From the NCBI GenBank assembly GCA_900541935.1, contig UQLZ01000062.1, positions 1 to 11,468 on the forward strand: DNA of 11,468 nucleotides, read 5' to 3'. Below the pieces are notes generated by a model. It was not told where the DNA came from, made no database searches, and saw nothing but the letters and a program-made list of their open reading frames with translations. The position numbers and the translations under genes are program-made. Of the stretch, positions 8,677 through 11,468 are shown one piece after another (within the stretch, counting starts at the first letter, position 1; each line of letters opens with the position of its first letter). The stretch is from an uncultured Prevotellaceae bacterium. Lineage in GTDB: Bacteria; Bacteroidota; Bacteroidia; Bacteroidales; Muribaculaceae.

Positions 8677-8707
8677 AAAACTTATGGCGCTTAGTGCCAT
8701 AAGTTTT
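8677..8707 (-). terminator. Intrinsic terminator of the Crp/Fnr-family gene
   Basis: A perfect 12-bp inverted repeat (AAAACTTATGGC at 8677-8688, GCCATAAGTTTT at 8696-8707) has a 7-nt loop. Read on the minus strand, it is followed by more T-rich sequence (TTTTTATTTATTT). It lies about 25 bp past the stop of the regulator gene and just upstream of the lon promoter, separating the two units. Confidence 0.82.
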
Positions 8708-8732
8708 ATCAAATTGTTATGTCGGAAAATTG

Positions 8733-9413
8733 TTAATCGTGGTCCAAGAAAGCCAGAAGTGCATCCCGGTCGTTGATTTTTATGGAATTTGTTGTGTAGT
8801 CAAGGATTCCTTTTTCTTTCAAATCATCAAGAGTATTTATAAATGAAGACCTTTGAACGCCGAGCATGGTGTACATGTCTTTTTGCTTGCTTTCTATAAC
8901 GATGTCGGTGCTTCCCTTGTATGTAAGTGAAGATACCCAGAAAGCGAATCTTTCGGCGATGCTTCCCGATGTCAGCGATAGAACTGCTTCGGTTGGTGTC
9001 TGAGAGTTTCTTGACAAGTAGTTAAGCATATTAAAAAGAAAGACTATGTCAGACTTGAGAATTTTCAGATAGTCCGCCTTTTCAATTTGCAGGATGCCTG
9101 CTTCTGGAGAAGCATATACTGCAAAAGGATAAGCGGTGGTCTTCCCAAAAAGATATTCTGCGCCGATAACATTTGGTGCGGTGATTGTCTGCGACAATTT
9201 AATGCGCTTGTTTTGATTGTATATTTCAATCTTTGCACTGCCTGAAATAAGGAATTTCAGATTGTTGCAAGAATCGTTGCATTCTATGATTTGCTCATTA
9301 TTGAGGTATTTCAAAAAGTGGAATTTAATTTTTTCTATTAATTCCGAAATTTTGGAATGACTGACGCCCTGAAAAAGAGGTAACCCCAATAATATATCGT
9401 ACATGCTGTTCAT
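8733..9413 (-). CDS. Crp/Fnr-family transcriptional regulator
   Basis: A 226-residue cytosolic regulator. Residues 1-120 form a cyclic-nucleotide-binding-like beta barrel (MYDILLGLPLFQGVS, then LKFLISGSAKIEIYNQNKR). A long dimerisation helix runs about 112-135. The C-terminal winged helix is at about 150-222, with the helix-turn-helix KDMYTMLGVQRSSFINTLDDL (178-198) and a wing near GILDYTTNSIKIN. The segment that holds the cAMP-phosphate signature in Crp reads GAEYLFGKTTAYPFAVYAS here, without the conserved Arg-Ser/Thr pair, so cAMP is an unlikely ligand. The CNDSC pair at 45/49 does not match the Fnr iron-sulphur pattern. ATG 9413 is chosen, and ATG 9404 (MYDILLG) is equally possible. The open frame upstream begins only at a TTG (9452), too close to the -7 box. 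It is a single gene with its own promoter and terminator, and its targets are unknown. Confidence 0.88.
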   Translation of the reverse strand: MNSMYDILLGLPLFQGVSHSKISELIEKIKFHFLKYLNNEQIIECNDSCNNLKFLISGSAKIEIYNQNKRIKLSQTITAPNVIGAEYLFGKTTAYPFAVYASPEAGILQIEKADYLKILKSDIVFLFNMLNYLSRNSQTPTEAVLSLTSGSIAERFAFWVSSLTYKGSTDIVIESKQKDMYTMLGVQRSSFINTLDDLKEKGILDYTTNSIKINDRDALLAFLDHD

Positions 9414-9435
9414 ATTCCTATAATTTTGTCCATTG

Positions 9436-9443
9436 CAAATATA
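9436..9443 (-). promoter_or_regulatory. Possible -7 box of the Crp/Fnr-family gene
   Basis: TATATTTG on the minus strand (9443-9436) fits TAnnTTTG. No good -33 TTTG is found 19-21 bp upstream, which would suit a gene that needs an activator. Transcription would start near 9430, leaving only about 17-26 nt before the ATG at 9413 or 9404. Confidence 0.4.
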
Positions 9444-9494
9444 CCACAACAATTCGGATAATTACAGCCCAATAGGTTAAATTGAGGTTATATA

Positions 9495-9534
9495 ATTTAA
9501 AAATTAAGTTAATTTTATTCTGATTTAAAAATTA
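9495..9534. repeat. Direct repeat of ATTTAAAAATTA in the spacer
   Basis: The 12-mer ATTTAAAAATTA occurs exactly at 9495-9506 and 9523-9534, 28 bp apart, in the AT-rich spacer upstream of the regulator gene. It could be a regulator site or simply low-complexity AT sequence. The rest of the spacer 9453-9589 has no gene. Confidence 0.4.
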
Positions 9535-9545
9535 GGTGCTTAAAA

Positions 9546-9580
9546 ACAGACAGTCAAAGAAAGCACTCTCTTTTGTCTGT
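9546..9580. repeat. Imperfect hairpin at the core/mobile-element junction
   Basis: ACAGACA (9546-9552) plus AAAGA (9556-9560) pair with TCTTT (9569-9573) plus TGTCTGT (9574-9580), making a 12-bp stem with a 3-nt bulge and an 8-nt loop. On the minus strand it is followed by TTTTTAAG, so it could end minus-strand transcription. It lies just left of where phage-derived coding sequence begins. Confidence 0.45.
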
Positions 9581-9589
9581 AATTGATAG

Positions 9590-10756
9590 AACGTTGTAAT
9601 AATAAGCAAATTATCAAAGAAGCACCCTTGTGAGGATATTTGTGATGATTTGGCTGGCGAATATCCGAAGTCGTTTGTCTTCACTGGTTGGCATCCGCAA
9701 TGCTTCTGCTACGTTACGCCCATACTCGGAGATGAAGATGAAATTGCGAAGATTACCGATGCGTTTGTCAATGGCGAGGAATACGAACCGCAGTTTGAGC
9801 AGTTGGAAGAATATCCGAAAGGCTTTCAGAATTGGGTAAAAGACCGCAAGAAGCAAATAGAAAAGTCAATCAAGCAAGGCAAAGAGCCGTATTTCATTAA
9901 GGATAACAAAAAGGTGATAGAGGAGATTATAGATTCAAAGAATAGAATGCAGGTTAAACTTCTTAACAGCAGTTCAAACAGCCTTGACTATAATCGTGCG
10001 TCTGATTTGAAAATCATCAACTTAGAATTAGGTAATAAATCTTCTATTTCAAATCAAGAAGTAATTGGAATAATAAATGAAATTGATAAAACAAATCCAG
10101 AATTATTCAAAGGCAGATTAAAGGAAGTTAAGATTATTAATACAAAGAAAGGCTTTATGGCTTTTGATAGGACAAGTGGCGTTTTGAATATTTCTGATAA
10201 TGCTTTTACAACTCTTAATGATGGCGAATTTGCACCATTGAAAGAATTGAAAGGTGCATTTGCCAAAATTGCTACACGCAAGAAGAAAGCCATATTATCC
10301 TTTAATCAAGAGTATGCTCTTGAATGTTTATGGCACGAGATTAGGCACGCTTCCGCTCTCGGTTGGAAAGATATATCAAACAAAACAGCCGAATTAACAA
10401 ATACAATGGAGTTAATAAATCAATTCTGTGCTCGAAAATCTTACAAGAAATTGGTTCAAAGTTTAGGAGGAAAGACTGCCCACGAAAAGAAGATAATGGA
10501 GAAAGGATATGGGTATAATAATAGTATCCAAAATTTTTGTTTCCTACTAAAGGAAATTAATGTGTCTCAAAAAAGTGCATACACACATTTTAAGGATATT
10601 ATAATTAACAAACCATACGAAAATATACACGGCGAGTTAATTAAATTTATTTCAGAAAAAGGAAAAATAAGAAAAGAAGAAGTCTATGGATTAGTTGATA
10701 GGTTTGGCTATCTCCACAAAGAATTTAAGTTGTTTTATAAATCTATGAATGCGTAA
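9590..10756 (+). pseudogene. 5'-truncated MuF phage head protein fused to a zincin-like metallopeptidase domain
   Basis: The frame is open from just after a stop at 9587-9589 and has no upstream ATG. From 9623 it reads HPCEDICDDLAGEYPKSF and then GWHPQCFCYVTPI. This Cys-rich knuckle, with an HPxCxC end, is how the Mu gpF/SPP1 gp7 (MuF) minor head domain finishes, so the bulk of that domain is missing. A linker (about 9735-9940) leads to an AT-richer C-terminal module. It contains LWHEIRHA, with the zincin HExxH at 10334-10348, and downstream TMELINQFCARKSY, whose Glu (about 10409) is a candidate third zinc ligand. MuF proteins fused to C-terminal toxin or enzyme domains are known phage polymorphic toxins, so this is likely such a protein's remnant. 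ATG 9947 could still express 269 residues, the zincin module without the capsid part. The substrate is unknown. The MuF call is strong, the peptidase call is good, and a toxin role is inferred. Confidence 0.72.
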
Positions 10757-10991
10757 GTATCCTCCATAAATCATTTCGTCTGTCGGGTGATAATTTATTT
10801 GCGTATTCGGTCGCTTTCTCTTTATTTCCTCTTAGATAAAATAGAGTTGCAATGTCGTAAAAAGCTGTTTCCTGTCCAATGAATGATGTGTATTTATTCT
10901 GCGTACACGAGCCGTACATATTTTCCCATTCTTCTTCTGTAATATTATGGTCAAATACTGTTTCTATTTTTTTATTATTTAATTCTTTCAT
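10743..10991 (-). CDS. Small hypothetical protein, convergent with the zincin gene
   Basis: An 82-residue soluble, charged protein that I do not recognise. It starts MKELNNKKIETVFDHNIT, continues with EEEWENMYGSC, and ends in an apparently helical hairpin (FYDIATLFYLRGNKEKATEYANKL, then DRRNDLWRILTHS) that resembles one TPR-like unit. ATG 10991 is chosen because it follows a purine-rich AAAAAGAGAAAATTT stretch. The frame stays open to 11114, but that part overlaps a better membrane-segment reading in another frame and looks non-coding. Its 3' end overlaps the stop of the metallopeptidase remnant by 14 bp, tail to tail. No signal peptide or membrane helix is seen. A role as immunity or accessory protein of the phage-like locus is possible but only by position. 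Confidence 0.6.
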   Translation of the reverse strand: MKELNNKKIETVFDHNITEEEWENMYGSCTQNKYTSFIGQETAFYDIATLFYLRGNKEKATEYANKLSPDRRNDLWRILTHS

Positions 10992-11035
10992 AAATTTTCT
11001 CTTTTTGCTTATGTGAAAATTGTTGATGTGCTGTT

Positions 11036-11167
11036 TTACGCTTTGCACGCAACTAGCAGGGCGATAAATGCGATTGTGACACCGATAGCGGATATAACAG
11101 TTGTTATTACCCATTTTGTATCGGTTGGGTTTTTAGTTTCGGATTGAGTGCGATATACATTTTGCCT
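11036..11167 (-). other. Short frame encoding a membrane segment, no usual start codon
   Basis: Between stops, this minus-strand frame reads YRTQSETKNPTDTKWV followed by ITTVISAIGVTIAFIALLVA and a final CKA. That is a polar N-terminal part and one clear transmembrane helix of about 20 residues, as in small phage or mobile-element membrane proteins. It overlaps the end of the winged-helix frame in the -1 register and ends 45 bp before the ATG of the 82-residue gene. No ATG, GTG or TTG lies ahead of the helix. The nearest ATG (11160) is in the other frame, and removing two bases in its ATGTATATCGC context would join it to this frame. It may therefore be a frameshifted gene, a frameshift extension of the upstream protein, or chance. 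Confidence 0.4.
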
Positions 11168-11418
11168 TTATCGGTTATTCTCGCAGGTATAACTTCGTGA
11201 CCAGAAGCCCAAGCCCCTTTTGCAAGACCTTTTCGCTCCAGGCTGTCAACACAAGAATTCAATGTATGTAAAGGGTAGCAGTCGGTATTTTCGATACCAT
11301 AAGCAAGCAAACGCAATACTTCTTTTTCTTTTTTAGTCAGTTTAATTTTATCCTTTATTCTTCCTTGCTTGATTGTGATGCAACCAATTCGCCTTGTCTG
11401 GTGGTCAATACTATGCAA
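11107..11418 (-). CDS. Small winged-helix-like protein
   Basis: A protein of up to 103 residues with features of a winged helix-turn-helix DNA-binding fold. It has a first helix LTKKEKEVLRLLAYG (about 27-41), a putative recognition helix LHTLNSCVDSLERKGL (50-65), a glycine-containing wing (KGAWASGHEVIPARI) and the closing ITDKGKMYIAL that is common at the end of MarR-type and phage or transposon wHTH modules. I cannot assign a family. The start is unresolved. The only usual start codon is a TTG at 11418, which falls inside a good -7 promoter box, and the frame stays open to the window edge without a Met. Either a rare start is used further in, or the gene is a fragment. It heads the minus-strand cluster of small accessory genes and may regulate it. 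Confidence 0.5.
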   Translation of the reverse strand: MHSIDHQTRRIGCITIKQGRIKDKIKLTKKEKEVLRLLAYGIENTDCYPLHTLNSCVDSLERKGLAKGAWASGHEVIPARITDKGKMYIALNPKLKTQPIQNG

Positions 11419-11447
11419 ATATAGTGAAAGGTGAGTGCAGAGACAAG
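11416..11447 (-). promoter_or_regulatory. Probable promoter of the small-gene cluster
   Basis: On the minus strand, CTTG (11447-11444, 3 of 4 matches to TTTG) is followed after 20 bp by TATATTTG (11423-11416), which fits TAnnTTTG. Transcription would begin near 11409, inside the open frame of the winged-helix protein. A 6-bp perfect inverted repeat with a 3-nt loop (GAAAAC at 11449-11454, GTTTTC at 11458-11463) sits directly upstream. Confidence 0.45.
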
Positions 11448-11468
11448 TGAAAACGAAGTTTTCGAACT

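Noticed and set aside
9421..9428. TAATTTTG on the plus strand as a promoter for the MuF remnant
   Set aside because: It matches the -7 pattern but has no -33 TTTG at a suitable distance and lies over the regulator gene's leader. Such octamers are frequent in AT-rich spacers.
9453..9640. tRNA or attachment-site gene at the island boundary
   Set aside because: No cloverleaf or T-loop GTTCGAATC-type sequence is present. The boundary shows only short repeats and a weak hairpin.
9614..9856. Minus-strand 80-codon frame and plus-strand 69-codon frame (9630-9839)
   Set aside because: Both are shadows of the MuF-derived reading frame, which carries the recognisable Cys/His motif.
10992..11114. N-terminal extension of the 82-residue protein to 11114
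   Set aside because: The extension (MGNNNCYIRYRCHNR...) looks non-coding and overlaps a better membrane-helix reading in another frame.

Overview
The window looks like a chromosomal segment of a Bacteroidales-type member of the Bacteroidota. Three things point that way: promoters of the form TTTG-N19/21-TAnnTTTG, a secreted protein ending in a type IX secretion (T9SS) sorting domain, and AT-rich spacers without regular Shine-Dalgarno sites. I cannot name a genus.

Positions 1-4988 hold a two-gene minus-strand operon. A promoter at 4956-4988 drives a secreted TolB-like beta-propeller protein (3981-4901). Two bases later comes a 1278-residue secreted N-acetylmuramoyl-L-alanine amidase with a T9SS tail (142-3978), closed by a hairpin terminator (88-119). 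Divergent from it, and with an identical -7 box, a plus-strand promoter serves a pair of small membrane proteins: a GtrA-family protein (5201-5590) and a DUF456 protein (5603-6079). A perfect 19-bp inverted repeat (6095-6137) lies between this pair and the convergent lon gene (6145-8559) and should stop transcription from both sides. A Crp/Fnr-family regulator (8733-9413) follows, with its own terminator (8677-8707).

From about 9453 to the right edge the content changes from core genes to mobile-element debris. A plus-strand frame (9590-10756) opens abruptly inside the C-terminal metal-knuckle end of a Mu gpF-like phage minor head (MuF) protein. It continues into an AT-richer segment with an HEIRH zincin motif, the architecture of MuF-type phage polymorphic toxins, but most of the capsid domain is missing. 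Facing it on the minus strand is a cluster of very small genes: a winged-helix-like protein (11107-11418), an overlapping frame that encodes a clear membrane segment but has no usual start codon (11036-11167), and an 82-residue protein (10743-10991) whose 3' end overlaps the toxin-like gene by 14 bp.

The left 9.4 kb is ordinary: envelope or peptidoglycan functions, proteolysis and a regulator. The right 2 kb is the accessory part and the best place for a new system: a decayed phage-head/metallopeptidase fusion with small antisense neighbours. No tRNA, rRNA, CRISPR array or transposase was seen.
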